From: Struthio camelus
Lineage: Eukaryota; Chordata; Aves; Struthioniformes; Struthionidae
Length of the DNA: 64,000 nt
Reading direction: 5' to 3'
NCBI RefSeq assembly: GCF_040807025.1
Contig: NC_090954.1
Span: 13,409,501 to 13,473,500, forward strand
The notes below the pieces were generated by a model that had not been told where the DNA came from, made no database searches, and worked only from the letters and a program-made list of their open reading frames with translations. How positions within the stretch are numbered: position 1 is the first letter of the stretch; the number at the start of each line of letters is the position of its first letter. Positions 20,942 through 32,527 of this stretch are shown here, in pieces. A program made the position numbers and the translations under genes.

Positions 20942-23900
20942 CTGCATCACAAGAAAAGGTAGACTTAGCTCGCCACAGAGGAGAGACGTTGTGCATGTTT
21001 GTAATGGTGAAGGACAGGAAAAGCAGATCTGGACTTTTTCGTTCCTCGTGAGCCCCGTTGCAACATAACAAGACCTGCAGAAAATAACAGCCCTTTTCTT
21101 CCTGCCTAAGATGCCATTATAATCTCTGCTAGCCCAGCAAGATGCTTGTGTTGTACAGCGTGAACCTCAATTCAAGCTTTGGCAGATTTTGCATAGTGTT
21201 TTGTGGCGCGTGAGTTTTAGCGGCCGTGCTGGGGAGAGAAGAAGCTGTAGTCTCCCTTTTTACGGGCTCCGCCAACAGCCATGGAGATGTGCTGTATGTG
21301 AAAAGGATCAGATTAGGAGAGCAGGTGACCGGGAGGAGCCCATTGATCTTTAAAAAGGGACTCATCTGCAGTTAATGTGTTCTGCTAAGGACCGAGGCCA
21401 TGTTAGTGCTGCCTCCTGATTGCTCCAGCACATGTTCAGGCAAATGTCTTTCTCTTGGCCCTCACTCCAGTCTGCGTTTTGGGACAGCTTCTTTTGAACT
21501 ATGACTAACAGGAGGAGCAGTGTGGGGGCAAGAACTGTCATCCCTTTCTAGAGAAATGTGAAAAGGGGCTGAGGAACTGAGCACCAGGTCCCTGAAGAGC
21601 CAGGGTTTGGAGCAGTGCATGTAGGCTGATCTAACAATGAGGCATAGCTGGGAATGTTTGCTTTGGGAAGTGTTGTTCTAACATGAATAACGTGGCGCTG
21701 TTTTGCAACTGTGTCTTAGGGAGAAATAAGGGGGGAAAGGTAAATGAGAGAGATTTGTTCCAGATATTCTCTCCCTCTCTGGGAAAAGGCAGTCATTTTC
21801 AAAGCCGTGTTCTCGCTCACTCTCAAGGTAGCACACCTTAGCAAGCTAGCTGGAGATCTTTGCATCACAACCTGAATTTTTAAGGTTGGGAATAAATCAG
21901 TCTGCCTTAATGCAGCTGCTATTGAGATGGTGAACTTTCCCTTGGCCTGTGACAAATGTGAGCTGAGTGGGAGCTGAGTGGCAAGACTGCTGGCTTCTCA
22001 CTAGCTGATTTGATCCAAAAAGCATGTTTTTCTGCAATTTGGTGTTTGATGAACTGAGAAGTGATTTAAAAGCCAACAGCTTGGAGGAGCATAAAAACCC
22101 AGTTAAAAGTGAATTGGCTCTCTGCTTCTTTATGCCTCAGTGAAGAATTAGAGGAGGTGGCAAGAGGCTTGGTGTTAAATTAGCATCCGTCTGTATTAAA
22201 TAACAGTTCAAGACTTTAAATAGAAAGACAGCATGTGAGAGGGGAGAAATGGTACTGGGTAAAGCGTTATTCAGAAGCATGCCCTTGCTTCAGTCCCCGT
22301 CCATAAATAAATGCTGAGGCAGGAACATGGCTAAATGTTGGAAGAAAAGAGCCAAGCGTCTGCAGCAGCTTCTTGTTCTCCCTCTACAGCACCTCCTCTG
22401 ATGCTACTGCACCAGGAAAGCGTGAGATGATTGAATAACCTGGAAGGAGACACTAAGGAAACTGCTAATACAGCCCCTTTGCTTCTCCGCTCTTTCCCTC
22501 AAACAGCTGACCGGGCTTCAGCCTGCTTTCTCTTGGCTGCCCTCTGGGTTCTTGTCCCTTCTGTTAACCCTGTTGTCTCTTCCCTTCCCTCTCTCATTTC
22601 TCTCCCCCTGCTCCAGTACTGACTAGAGCACTGTCACGCATTCAGTACAGAGATGTGTGGGGAAGAACGTCTCCGTAGAGACAGGTTGGAAGAGAGGGAG
22701 CACATAGGTCACGAGTGTGCAACTTGCCAGGCACGAGGGCAAAGCTCCAGCACTGAGGCTGAGAAGAGCAGAGAGCAGCAAAGGGACAGCGGCAGCACTG
22801 TCTCCGCTCTGCCCGGGCGTAGGTTGATCTCTGCCCTTTGAGGTGAACGAGGAGTCTGTCTAGGCACAGAGCCGTGTTTTCAGTGCGGAAGGGTTGCTAG
22901 TCCCCCTGCAATGCCCTTCTGTCAAGTTTTCAAAGCAGAGCGGTGATGCCCCCTGTGATATAAATCCAAGCACAGTGAGGCTTCAGTAAAGTTGCTGTCT
23001 GCAGAGGTCCACCTCCGCCACAGACGGTCTGAAGTGCGAACAGTGCTATATCACAGTAGGGAAAGCCAGTGGGAGTCCAGGCACTCACAGCTTGCCTATT
23101 GGAAGGTGACTTTGGCAGGCCACCAGGACTATCTTTTCATCTTCATGAAAGAGGCTTTCAGTGACCAGAAGAGCCAGGGCCTCAGTTTTCAGATTCATTG
23201 AGAAGATGCTCATTTTAAAAGTTCAGTTCTCATTACTCTACCTTGGGTTGCAGGTACTTTGCTCTCACCAGAACTCCCCCTTCTGAATCCTCACCAAACA
23301 TCTTTCCAGAGAGGAGACTTGAGGTTTCTGTGCCAGGATCCTAACCTCAACTCCAGCGTAGTTTGGAGGCTCTAAGGAGATGCACCAGCAGTGCTCTGTT
23401 GGAAGCAGCCACAGGTGTGGAGCTTGCCAGGCTGAGCCACCGGTAACAGGTCTGGAGACTTCAGTCTCAGGGGTATGTTTGGAAGGAATCTGGTAACCTC
23501 TTAGCACCTCGCGGAAAGATTAATCTTGTATCTGCCACTGCTTCCAGCAGCTGTTGAATACCTTAAGAAAACTATGAGACTTGGCACTGTCTGTGCCATT
23601 CTTCTACCCAGCCCAGACCTGAGTCTGGCTGGGAACTGCAGTGATTCCTTCTCCTGGAGCACGTGAATGAGTCCTGGGGAAGTCCTCCCAGATTTCAGCA
23701 GTCATCCCTCAGCTTGAGGCTACACAATGAGATCAAGTGCTCAGGGCTGCACAAGGCAGTGGCGGAGCTGAGATCAGGGCTGGGGAACTACTGGAAGCAG
23801 GGACCTTTGTGGCGGGGCCAGATCGGAGCTTCTAATATTTTCTCTGCCTTTTCTCAACAGGAAAAGATTGACCTGAGCCCTTCTTGTTTACGCTGCTCCC

Positions 23901-26900
23901 CTTTGGTGTATAGAGAGGGCAAGGACTATTTATTGTGTTTTTCCCTTGCAGGCTAGCGTGTGCTGTTCCTCCTTGAGGCTTCACTGTCTCAGAGGAGTCC
24001 CAAGGAGGAAGGTAGAGCAGGGTTAGTGCAGCTCTCACTTTGCGAGTGGGGATCCACGTGCCTTGTCCCGTTCCAGTGCTGCGCCACAGCCCTCCACCCC
24101 CTTGCTCCAGGGCTGTGGAGGCTAGAGGCTAGAATGGCTTAGCAGAGAGACAGACAGCCGGAGGCCCTGCAGGCTGGTGTCTGAGCCCCAGCCAGACCCT
24201 TGGCCAGCGTTACCTGTTGAAGCTTCTGAAGTCCCCGTGAGCGTGTTTCATGGGCAGCTGGTTCTCGCTGTCCGCAGCGTAGTCCTTCTCGCTGAGGAAC
24301 TCCTGCCACGGGGAACGGTAGCCCTTGGGGATGGCAGTGACGTTAAACTTCTCGGGGGGGACTTCTCTGAGGGGGCCAGAGTAGCCTGCATTTGGGAGAG
24401 AGACAGCATTTGCTGCTGCAGCGGTAGTTGGGCTGTGGCAATGTGCTCCAGGGCTAACGGTCCCTCCTGTGCAGGGGCAGGTGAGCTTGAGAATAGCCTT
24501 GCCCTTGCACAGCCACAGAGGACCTTCTGCTGGGGGGGGGGGGGAGGATATACATCTATATGTAAAAATAATACATTTATGTATCTATAAATACATCTCT
24601 ATATATATGTTTATAGATAGATGTATTTTTTTTAGATGTCAATCCCCATTTTGATGTTTTTTAATGGTAACTTGGAAGACCTGAGGGGTAAAATGCCTGA
24701 ATTTTGCTCATGGAAATGAACCCTTTAAAAACAATTTTTAAGGGTTATTTTCCTTCTGACAAAGACTCTTTTTTCACAGGCAGTTTGATGTGCTTTTTCA
24801 AATAGGCCATACCAGCACTGTCTATTTTCCCCAAAGTTCATGGGATGGTCTTACAGAGGATCGTTAGCACGAGGCAGTAGCTCCCTCCAGGCCCAGCTCG
24901 CTGTCTCGGTGGCTGGGGCTGCTGTGCTATACTGCAGTACTCCTTGCAAAACGGTAAGAAATAGGGCTGTCCTGCAGGAGTGCTGGAGAAGAGCAGTGCC
25001 TGGGGGCACATCGGGGCCTGGGCAAAACACCCCGGAGAATGGGAATCAGACCAGTCTGCTGCGAGAGCAGCGAGTTGCAGGGTGCTCTGTACAGCTTATA
25101 TTCTGCCTGTCCATGTCCTAGAAGGCAGATACCTCCCGTCCCTGAGGCCGCACTGCAGGACTGTTCCCTTCTGCCATTTCTGCAGCTCCTGCAGTGCGCG
25201 CAGTGCTTTATGGATGGGTCTAAAAAAGAGAAAGCTGCTTCAGGCCTGGAGGGATGGCTCTCATCAGCACAGGCTCCAGCAGGGAGGCTGGTCAGACACT
25301 GTGTGATGGAGTAAGGTGAAGAGCACAGGCCTCAAACTCATGCCTTAGAGGGACAGACTATAGTGCCTTGGCCATCTCCCACCTGGTGTCCCCCAACGCT
25401 GTGTTCCTTCTGGGGATTTCTGTAGCTCTGTACTAAGATCACAGTGAAGTTGGCTTTGTGGTGTAGACAGCATTTACCTGGGGCCAGAGCATCTGGGTTG
25501 AGGGCTTTGCTCATCTGCAAGACTTTCTCTGTCTTCTTGGGCACTTTGGGAGGGCCCCCCTGCACTGATGCCGCCACGTGGAGCTCGGAGCGGTAGCTCT
25601 GTTGGCCCTCAGCGTTGTCATGTGCCTGCAGACGAGAGAGTAAGTGAGGTGCTGGGGAAGACCCCAGGGCAGCTCACCTCTGCTGCCTGAGCCAGGGCTC
25701 GCTGGAGAAGGTGGGATGGTAGCAGAGAAGGTCTCCTATTGAGCAAGGGAGTGCAAAGCAATCAGAGAGCCTGGCATCCTCCACAGAGCACACTGTTAAA
25801 AGCACCTCTGAGCAGCTGTGCATGCTGCTATCAGACCCTGCAAGCAGCAGGTGTCAGCATCCGTCCAGAGAGGCCTCGTTCAAGCCCAGCGCCCTGTGCA
25901 GAAGCTGGAGATCAGCAGCCCCAGAGGCGCTGTCAGTCACCCGTGAGTGGCCACGCTCGAGCGTGGGGCAGCAACTGCTCCTCCACCTACTCACCGTCCA
26001 CTCGTTTGCCGTTCCCTCCAGGTAGCCTTTCTCCACACCGTGTGATTCACCTGCCCCCATCCCCAAGAGCTGCAAGAGGCAAGGAGAGGGGTTAGCAGGG
26101 GGCGGAGGGCACTAGGAGCCATTCCCTTGCTCTTCTGTGGATGCTAAATGTGACGTTTGGCCATCCTTCATGTCATGCCCAGCCTCACTGGGCAATTGCT
26201 TCCCTCTCCCCTTCCTTAGTTTCAGGCTAACCCGGGGTAGCCCTTATGCCTGGCTATGAGCCCTTGAACCCAGCAGTGGGCTCCTGGGCTTCACAAGCCA
26301 TCTTCGTAAATCATATTGCCATTAACTGAGCATGGCTGTCCTGGTGAGAGAGAGCCAGAGCCCTGCGGATAATCACTTTCCTGCGAAGGCTGTGAGAGCT
26401 GGGGAAACGCCGTCCTGCTCGGAGCTGGGGCGCCAGGAGCGGACAAGGAGACCCACCTTCCTGTGGCTGCTGGGATACTCAAAGATGAAGCGCTGCATCC
26501 GCCTCTGCCTCTGCTGGAAGAGCTGGGAGCCCCGGTTTGTCCGCAGTGACAGCTCCTCTATCATCACGTCCTGTGGCGTGCTGACCTTCTTGCCCAGGTC
26601 CAGCCGAGGGGCTGAGGACACAAGAGCGGAGCACAGCCGGAGCTGAAGCCATTGTAGCACAGAGGATGCCCAAGCTCGAGGTGAGGAGAGGACAGCAGTA
26701 TCCCCTCGCTCTGGCTGGGCACAGCCTGTACCAACCCTCAGAGGGGTCCACATCTCACAGAGCTTCGCCCTGCACCCCCACCCACACAGGAACTGTGCCG
26801 GTGACTGGTGTTTCCTTGCCGTGAGGATTTGTCAGGGTGTTATCTCAACCCCAGAGGCTCAAAACAACCTCTCCCAGGCCAGCACATGGACCCCTTCTGC

Positions 26901-27105
26901 CTTCAACAAGAACTTACTGTCCCTTGGGGCTGCAATGCGAGAGGGGGACCAAGAATGCAGACACTGAGGTCCCAGGGAGCTGGGCCAATGGCTCTAGCCA
27001 GAGCTGGCCTCTTGGCACGGGGAATGACACCCCATGCTGCCCTGGGAACTGCAGGACCGCCCGGTGTCCCTTACCATCTCCTGGTCCTGGTCTCATGATG
27101 GTCAT
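20779..27105 (-). CDS. MYOZ3: Myozenin-3 (calsarcin-3 / FATZ-3), complete, six coding exons
   Basis: Sarcomeric Z-disc protein of skeletal muscle; family members bind alpha-actinin, gamma-filamin, telethonin and calcineurin. Joining on the - strand 27105-27075, 26611-26457, 26069-25995, 25625-25478, 24385-24214 and 20941-20779 gives 744 nt, or 247 aa plus TAA (human about 251). Every phase closes. Conserved blocks are LDLGKKVSTPQDVMIEELSL then RTNRGSQLFQQRQRRMQRF, QSYRSELHV, PPEKFNVTAIPKGYRSPWQE, TPIPFG and RPNFNRAPQGWVRILPESDD. The protein ends ESDDL, a form of the five-residue PDZ-binding tail shared by myozenins and myotilin. The start is ATG 27105-27103; a second in-frame ATG is codon 4. 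The gene converges with RBM22 and is followed upstream by SYNPO on the same strand. Confidence 0.96.
24214..24385 (-). CDS. MYOZ3: MYOZ3 exon 5
   Basis: Acceptor CAAATGCAG, donor GTAACG; encodes YSGPLREVPPEKFNVTAIPK, GYRSPWQEFLSEKDY and HGDFRSFN. Phase 1 in, phase 2 out. Confidence 0.96.
24531..24640. repeat. G-run plus AT-rich inverted repeat in MYOZ3 intron 4
   Basis: A G12-14 run (24531-24544) is followed by about 80 bp of (TA)-rich sequence. Arms AAATACATCT (24589-24598) and AGATGTATTT (24619-24628) form a 10-bp stem around a TATA-rich loop. Confidence 0.85.
25478..25625 (-). CDS. MYOZ3: MYOZ3 exon 4
   Basis: Acceptor CGTCTGCAG, donor GTAAAT; encodes AHDNAEGQQSYRSELHVAAS through MSKALNPDALAP; leaves phase 1. 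YRSELH aligns with the human protein. Confidence 0.94.
25995..26069 (-). CDS. MYOZ3: MYOZ3 exon 3
   Basis: Acceptor CCTCTTGCAG, donor GTGAGT; 25 codons (LLGMGAGESHGVEKGYLEGT, then ANEWT). This segment is variable in the family. It is supported by strong splice sites and matching phase 0 on both sides. Confidence 0.85.
26457..26611 (-). CDS. MYOZ3: MYOZ3 exon 2
   Basis: Acceptor TGTCCTCAG, donor GTGGGT; encodes the most conserved myozenin block (PRLDLGKKVSTPQDVMIEEL and RRMQRFIFEYPSSHRK). Phase 1 in, phase 0 out. Confidence 0.96.
27075..27105 (-). CDS. MYOZ3: MYOZ3 exon 1 coding part
   Basis: Encodes MTIMRPGPGD plus one base; donor GTAAGG at 27074 down. The N-terminus is poorly conserved, so the start rests on splice phase and the lack of a better ATG in the adjacent sequence. 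Confidence 0.8.
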
Positions 27106-27378
27106 CGCCTGCTGTCACGCTCCTGGGGTGGGTCCGTGGAAGGGGGCTGGTTCCTGCCCAGCTGGAAGAGAGAGGCAGCCCCACGAGGACAGCGACGGTG
27201 ACGGCTGCAGCGCCGGGATGAGTCAGTCCCCGAGTGCGCTGGGGGGGAGAGGCCAGGCTTTGGCTTTGTGTCCCGGGGCCCCCAAGTTTTCCCTTGGGTT
27301 TGGGGGGAACACCCAAGTATTGCCAGGCCTAGGAGTCCCCTCAGGGGAATAGCTGAAGAAAGGGCTCGTGCTGTGCTG

Positions 27379-27571
27379 GCACTTTGCTCTGTGAGGCCCC
27401 AGCAGCCAGCCCCTAGCACTGCAAAGACGTGCAAAGTGGCTGCCCACCCTCCGCTGAGTGGCAGCTGAGCTTCAGACAGTCCTTTCTGCTGGTGCAAGAG
27501 CCTCCTCCTCTGCACCTCCTGCCCCCTGGCCCTCCACACACCTCAGCCTGCGGTTTCCCTGCTCCTGCCTC
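27379..27571. repeat. 193-bp direct duplication, copy 1
   Basis: Base-for-base identical to 29727-29919 (offset 2348 bp). Both copies run from GCACTTTGCTCTGTGAGG to CTGCTCCTGCCTC. Flanks on both sides are unrelated, and no target-site repeat is evident. Confidence 0.97.
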
Positions 27572-28950
27572 TTGGTCTCTCTCTGTGCTGTTTGCCGCAT
27601 TTAGCATCTCCGCAGCCAGCAGCGTGCCTGCATTACGCTCCATGAGGTGTCCGGGAGGAGCTCAAGCACTGCTCTTGATGGCAGTCTGTCCCAAGCGTGC
27701 TAGGCCAGGCTGCCCGGTGCTGCCCCCAGCCTGGCCGCCCTCAGCTGCTCCTCGGTTCACGCTGGGAAGCGGGAGGCAGCGCGGCCCCATCCTGTGGGGC
27801 AGTGCAAAGCTCACCGCGCGCTCCCGGCACCCTGCAGCGGGGAGCCCCCCGGCTTAACGCGAAGGGCTGTGAGCAGAGACCCGGGTGCTCTGCTGTGCCT
27901 AGCACCTCTGGGTGCTGTCACGCAGTGTGTGCCCGCCAGACTTTGGATTTGTCACCTGTTCATCTCCCCCCTCCCCCTTGGGAAGCCTGGAGCCACCACC
28001 TGGCCTCTGTGCTTGTCATCACTCCCCTTCGCCTTTCCTTAGAGCAGAAAATGTCCCCAGGGCTGTCCCTGCCTGCAGGGAGCCCGTGTCCTCTGGTCCG
28101 CGCTCGCAGCCTGCCAGAGCGCCGCCCGCGGCCCCGCGGCCCCCCTGGGCGAGCGGGGTCCCTGGCTGCCGCCTGCGCCAGCAGCTCCAAGTTAGCAGGA
28201 GCTATTTAAAGCCGCTGCCCTGGCTGGAGCGGGAGCGGTGGCTGTGACCCGGCAGGGCACACGAGCCGCGGCTGCCCGGGCCGGTGCGCCCGGCGTGGGG
28301 CCGAGCCGTGCCCGGGGCTCGCGGGGCGCTGGGCTCCAGGCGCCGCAACGAGGGGCAGCGGCTGGGTTGCTCCTTAGCTTCCAGCTGTCCTCGTCTCCCT
28401 CAGGCCGGGGACGAGGCTGGTCCCGCTGCAGAAGGGGGGGGTCACAGCCACGCCGTGTCCTGGATGCAGTCTCCTTCCCCAGCACGGCTCAGAAATCCCC
28501 CCTGCCTTGCGCGAGGGGTCCCGCTGCCGGGACCAGGCTGGCCTTGCCTCCCTCTCGGCCGCCGCGGAGGGGGCGAGCGCTGGTACCCGCGCTGCACCGT
28601 GGCCCCGGCCTAAGGAGGTGCCCCGTCGTCCAGCCTGCGGGCCAAGGGCTCGAGCCAGGGCTGGCGATGGGGGCCGGGCGCCCTGCTGCGGGGAGCAAGC
28701 AGCCCTGCCTCGCCAGAGCGAGGACTGCAGCAAGGCAACCGAGCCCCGGGTTACCCAGAGGGTAACGGCGGCGAGCGCACGGAGAGGGGCCGCGCACGGC
28801 CCCCTTCGCTGGCGCGTCACGTCTGTCAGCTCTGGCCGACGCTGATGCATCGTTGCATAAAAGCCCCCCCGCGCCCCCCGCCCCGGACAGAGGGGTCCCC
28901 CAGGGGCTGCAGCTACGCTGCGCCTGGCACGAGGACCCCACATCCTTCTG

Positions 28951-28965
28951 GGTTAAATATTAACC
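28951..28965. promoter_or_regulatory. HNF1-like palindrome
   Basis: GGTTAAATATTAACC is an AT palindrome inside a GC-rich region. It matches the HNF1 consensus GTTAATNATTAAC at all fixed positions but one. Function is inferred only. Confidence 0.35.
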
Positions 28966-29399
28966 AGCCCCCAGCGGCGATAGCGCAGCCGCCCCTCTGC
29001 CAGCATGAGACCCTGGGACCAGTCGGTCCCATCCCTCACCTCCCCCCCAGCGCCCTCGCCCCCCAGGAACCTGCCATGTCCCATGGGAGAGGTGGCAGTG
29101 GTGTCCCCACGTCCCCACCGCCACGGCAGGGCTGTCCCCAGGCCCTGCGCACCCACGCGTGGCCCCCTCTACCTGGCCTGGCGACACCTCGGGCTCCTGC
29201 TGCGCCGGGACCGAAGACGCCCTCCCGCAGCGCTGCCGAGGAGCCTGCAGCTTGGCCTGGGCCAGCAGCACTCGGTGGCCCCGGCGAGCCCCTGCGGCAG
29301 CCCGCGGGCTCCTCGCCTCTCGCCCCGACCCGCGCTGGGCTCTAGCCTGGACGCCAAGGTCCGGCCACGGGACGGCAGTTATTTCTGGCTGAGAAAGGG

Positions 29400-29675
29400 G
29401 GCGGAGCAGGGCCAGCCCTTGGGGACAGGGATGCCGGCCTGCCCGCGCGGAGCAGGGCCAGCCCTTGGGGACAGGGATGCCGTCCCTCCTGCACGGAGCA
29501 GGGCCAGCCCTTGGTGACGGGGATGCCATCCCTCCCGCGCGGAGCAGGGCCAGCCCTTGGGGACAGGGATGCCGTCACCCCCACTCAGAGCAGGGCCAGC
29601 CCTTGGGGACGGGGATGCTGTCCTGCCCGCGCGGAGCAGGGCCAGCCCTTGGGGACAGGGATGCTGTCATGCTGG
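29400..29675. repeat. 46-bp tandem array, six copies
   Basis: A GAGCAGGGCCAGCCCTTGG core recurs at 29404, 29450, 29496, 29542, 29588 and 29634, exactly 46 bp apart. Variation is confined to the stretch after GGGATGC. Confidence 0.97.
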
Positions 29676-29726
29676 CCAAGCCCGACAGCTGCTGAGGGCA
29701 GCCCCTGACCCCCCCCCCCGGTGCAC

Positions 29727-29919
29727 GCACTTTGCTCTGTGAGGCCCCAGCAGCCAGCCCCTAGCACTGCAAAGACGTGCAAAGTGGCTGCCCACCCTCC
29801 GCTGAGTGGCAGCTGAGCTTCAGACAGTCCTTTCTGCTGGTGCAAGAGCCTCCTCCTCTGCACCTCCTGCCCCCTGGCCCTCCACACACCTCAGCCTGCG
29901 GTTTCCCTGCTCCTGCCTC
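29727..29919. repeat. 193-bp direct duplication, copy 2
   Basis: Identical to 27379-27571 in the same orientation. It sits 50 bp after the 46-bp tandem array and directly after a C10 run. Confidence 0.97.
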
Positions 29920-30512
29920 CCCGCACCCATCCCAGCCCCACGGCCCTGTGCCGCCAGGTGCACGGCCCTGGGGGAGCTCGGACGCATTCGCACACCCTCC
30001 GACCCGCTCGGGGACGTCACAGCGTCACCTCTGCAGGGATGGAGCTGCTCTGCTGGTACCAGGCCCTGCCCATACCCGGGCACCTTGCCGGCGGCTGGTG
30101 ACACCTTTCCCTGCATCCTGCTGGCAGGGTGGGCCGGGGGGGCTCAGCCGGGCCAGGTGGGCCGTGCGGAGCAGGCACGAGGCACGCTGAGCCCCGGCAG
30201 GCTCGGTGCCGCGCGTCGGCGGCACGCTGGGGGAGCGCAGCTCAGCCCTGGCTGGGGCAGGCTCGAGGGAGGGGGCCAGCAGAGCCGGGGCTCCCCCAGC
30301 CCCCCGCCTGCGCGCACGGGTGGGTTTGCCTTGCCGCCACCTCTGCCGCGGCGCTGGACGTTAGCTGCCGCCCGGCATCGCCCCGAGCCGGGCTTTGGCA
30401 GGCCTCCGGCGGCGGGGGCCGAAGCAGCCGGGGCTGGGAGCGGGTCGGGGCCCAGCCAGGCCGGCGGCGGCCGAAGGGAGGCGGCGGGCCAGGCCGGGTG
30501 CAACAACGGCAG

Positions 30513-30518
30513 TTTATT
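30513..30518 (-). terminator. SYNPO: Poly(A) signal, SYNPO long form candidate
   Basis: TTTATT on the + strand reads AATAAA on the SYNPO strand, followed by a GTTGTTGC-containing stretch. It lies 2.0 kb after the long-form stop. Confidence 0.6.
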
Positions 30519-32527
30519 TCTGAGCTGGGGATGCGGCGGCGCGGCGGAGGGCAGGCGGAGACGCGGGGAGACGCGGGCCCCCCGCGGCGGGGTGGCCCCC
30601 GGGCGCCATCTCGCTCCGCTCAGGGTGTCCCAGGGAAGGGACGGGACGGGGTGACCCCCCTGCTCCCTGCGGCTCACTGGGTCTCCGGGGCAGGGGGCTG
30701 CTACGCGCGGCGCTGGGCCGCCTCCTCGCCTCTCTCTGGCACCCTGGGGCCGCTGAGGGCACCTGGAGCCCCTCGCCACGCGGCCAAACGCCCCAGGCAC
30801 CCACCGCGCTCTGCCGCCCGACTGTGTCCGCCCTGACAGCCGCCTCTGCCCACCCGGGCCTCCCAGCCAGGGGCCCCGTCCCACCCCCGAGACCCTCTCC
30901 ACCCCGCCTGCTGCACTGAGACCTCCCGCCACCCCTGCGCCGCCTCCTCCCGGCACGGCGGGTGCCGTGGCTGGGCCGGGCCACCAGCCCCGCTGGGCTC
31001 CCCTGCCCCACGGGGGCCGGGCTGGGGCTGGGGGGGAGCTGGGGGGGGGGGCCATGGGGCAGGGGATGGGAATGGCTCTCCCTTTGCCTGGGCTGAGCTG
31101 GGGGTAACCAGCAAATGGTCCCCTCGCCGTGGCAATAAATAACTTTGGCTTGCTCTTCGGTCACCAGGGGAAGAAGATCTGGGGAAGCTGCTTGGAGAAA
31201 GGGTCAAAAGTTTGTTTTTTTTTTTTTAAAAAAAAAGGGCAGTGAAGATTTGGGTGTTTGGGGAACGGACTAGAAAAGCAACTTTTCCTCTTCCAAAAAT
31301 CTGAACAGAAATGACACCAGCACGAGCCGGAGGCCGGGCCGCTCGCCCCTGCCGGGGACGGCTCCCGGAGGGCCGGTGGGCTCGGCCGGGCAGGGAGAGG
31401 CGAGGCCGCGGGGCGCCGCGGGGCCACGGACCGCCCAGCCCGCTCCGCCGCGCGCAGCCTCGCCGGCGGCTCCCCGCAGGCCGCCAGCCTGGCTCCCTCC
31501 GCTCCCTGCTGACCACGCAGTCCTGCCCGTAAAGGTTAGGGCGGTAAAAATAGAGCGGGGCCACGGGATGCCGGGCAGGCGAGAGGCACCTGACCGCGCC
31601 GGCACGCCGCAGGAGCCGGAGACCGGCCGGAGGGGGCGGCTGCTCTGCCGGGGGCCGCGGGACAGGCTTCCTTTGCACCTCCCGGCCTTGCTTCCCCCTC
31701 CCCAGGGCCTCTTTTTCTCTCGCACCCGCTTCGGACAGCCGGGAAGGCGCTGCCGGGGCAGAGCGCTGCCCGCGTCCTCGTCTCGGCTGTGCAACGGCCC
31801 CTGGGGGGACGGGGCCCTCCGTCCCCTCCGCCCGCAGCCTTGCCAGCGCCCGCTGCCCTCGCCCTCCGCCCGCGCCACGAGCCAGCGCCTTGCTTGCCGC
31901 CGCTTTTCGGCAGCCGCGGCCCCGAGGTCCCTGGGAGGCGAGCTGTCCTCCGCCAGCGCGGGGCTTTCAGCGCCGAGGTCCTCGCGGGCCAGCTGAGCGG
32001 CTTGGAGGCAGCGGACGTGGCGGGGCCCCTTCGCGCGCCGGCCGTGGGGCAGGGCTGCGCCGCTCTGGGTGGGGGGGCACGCCGGTCCTGAGCTCCCCGG
32101 GGCATGGCTCTTCGGGAAGGCGAGGGCGCTCACAGCTCCGGCAGGCTCGTGGCCGCCAGTCCCGCGGGCGGGAGCGCTGGGCGAGGAACGGCCTCCGCGC
32201 CGCCCTCGGCCGGGGCTGCTGCGGGGATGCTGCTGCCCGAAGGGCGCTGGCGGGGCCGTCGGCCTCGCGCTGCTCCTTCCGCTCCGGCGCGTTGCCAGGC
32301 GGCCGCAAAAGCAACACGGCGTCCTGCGGGGCGGGAAAGCAAACCCCGCGCGGGGATGCAGCGCCGACGAGCGGCGCCTTCACCCGCTCGGGGCAGGGAG
32401 CCGGCAAAGCTGCCGGGATCTGCTGCGGGGCTGGCCGCCACCGCTGCGTCCTCGCTGGTGGCCGAGCCCAGCGCTGCCGGCGCCTGGGGGGCGGCCGGCC
32501 TCGGCGGGCGCTGCGGGGCTGGCGGGT
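30519..32527 (-). other. SYNPO: SYNPO 3' UTR (inferred)
   Basis: GC-rich sequence between the long-form stop and the first AATAAA on the - strand. Long open frames here are a by-product of GC richness. No other gene is recognised. Confidence 0.5.

Larger units (their letters stand above)
20942..27074 (-). other. MYOZ3 introns
   Basis: Introns are 27074-26612, 26456-26070, 25994-25626, 25477-24386 and 24213-20942. Intron 4 holds a G-run followed by an AT-rich inverted repeat (24531-24640). The 3.3-kb last intron shows no coding or repeat feature I can name. Confidence 0.75.
27106..30480. other. MYOZ3-SYNPO intergenic region, MYOZ3 upstream
   Basis: GC-rich non-coding DNA between the MYOZ3 start and the SYNPO 3' end. 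It includes both copies of the 193-bp duplication, the 46-bp tandem array and a GGTTAAATATTAACC palindrome. MYOZ3 5' UTR and promoter must lie here, but I cannot place them; a TATA-like TTTAAATAG on the - strand is near 28202. Confidence 0.6.

Noticed and set aside
29342-29708. Repetitive frames with a GLALLRAGRPASLSPRA-type repeat
   Set aside because: Translations of the 46-bp array, where 46 bp shifts frame each unit. Not a gene.
30144-32133. Several 200-300-codon open frames on both strands
   Set aside because: High GC removes stop codons. They overlap one another and the presumed SYNPO 3' UTR and show no family features.
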